Assembly (NCBI GenBank): GCA_032907565.1
Contig: JAJJPK010000004.1
Coordinates: 1 to 31,700, forward strand
Direction of reading: 5' to 3'
DNA: 31,700 nucleotides
From: ZC4RG29 sp032907565
Lineage (GTDB): Bacteria > Bacteroidota > Bacteroidia > Cytophagales > Cyclobacteriaceae
The position numbers were made by a program, and so were the translations under genes. Of this stretch, positions 31,474 to 31,700 are shown piece after piece. Below the pieces are notes generated by a model, which was given only the letters and a program-made list of their open reading frames with translations, did no database searches and was not told the DNA's origin. How positions within the stretch are numbered: position 1 is the first letter of the stretch; each line of letters starts with the position of its first letter.

Positions 31474-31700
31474 ATGGCCATTAAGAAGAAAAAAACTCCC
31501 GCCAAAGCAGCTAAGAAGAAAACAGCGGCCAAGCCAAAAGCAAAGCCTGCAGTAAAGGCTAAGAAGGGCAAAGCTGCCAAAGCGGCAAAGAAGGCCAGCA
31601 CGCGTTCGGCTACGGCCAGCAAGAAGGCTGCGACGAAAAAGGCGGTGAAGAAAGCAGTGATCAATCAAAAGAAAAGTGTGAAGGTGGTTAAGAAGAAAAG
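31474..31700 (+). CDS. Histone H1-like Lys/Ala-rich DNA-binding protein (3' end beyond window)
   Basis: 75 codons to the window edge: MAIKKKKTPAKAAKKKTAAKPKAKPAVKAKKGKAAKAAKKAS... The composition is almost wholly Lys, Ala, Thr and Pro, in KKA/AKK-type repeats, as in eukaryotic H1 tails and the bacterial H1-like (Hc1/AlgP-type) proteins that bind and condense DNA. The C-terminal part is missing. It has its own promoter. Confidence 0.8.
   Translation, partial: MAIKKKKTPAKAAKKKTAAKPKAKPAVKAKKGKAAKAAKKASTRSATASKKAATKKAVKKAVINQKKSVKVVKKK

Overview
The window reads as a chromosomal segment from a gliding-type member of the Bacteroidota, probably Cytophagales. The supporting signs are a GldJ-like lipoprotein, TAnnTTTG-type -7 promoter boxes with weak Shine-Dalgarno signals, a DUF4175-type membrane protein, lamin-tail-domain secreted proteins, and a Bacteroidota-style YbeY and mnmG neighbourhood. 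Nearly all of it is protein coding. I see no tRNA, rRNA, CRISPR array, insertion sequence or prophage.

Layout. 1-5814 (minus strand): a fatty-acid beta-oxidation cluster in the order MarR regulator, fused 3-hydroxyacyl-CoA dehydrogenase/enoyl-CoA hydratase, thiolase, acyl-CoA dehydrogenase (cut by the left window edge). 5915-7879: a secreted TPR protein. 7833-8156: a candidate chromosomal replication origin, with an AT-rich stretch, trinucleotide repeats and a dense cluster of DnaA boxes. 8101-12575 (minus): Ig-like lipoprotein, methyltransferase and mnmG, tightly packed. 12576-12794: a gene-free gap with two parS-like palindromes and three TTCCACA repeats. 12795-17636 (minus): ybeY, a HATPase of the anti-sigma type, the large coiled-coil DUF4175-like protein and a small conserved protein. 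17752-22130: comF, a stand-alone LuxR-type HTH, a PepSY-like secreted protein, an ECF sigma factor coupled to a membrane TPR/anti-sigma-like protein, a strong two-way terminator and gldJ. 22407-31351: a small conserved protein, mfd, a small membrane protein and a thioredoxin-like lipoprotein, a THUMP-like methyltransferase with asd, and a secreted lamin-tail protein. 31474-end: the start of a Lys/Ala-rich histone H1-like protein.

The most notable content is not a gene. Four observations together suggest that the window spans the replication origin region: the DnaA-box cluster at about 8 kb, the parS pair at 12.7 kb, the proximity of mnmG (a classic origin neighbour), and a change in G/C strand bias near 8 kb in sampled lines. 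If so, genes left of 7.9 kb run with the leftward fork, whereas most genes to the right of it run head-on to the rightward fork.

All calls come from reading the sequence and from family knowledge. No database or structure search was run.
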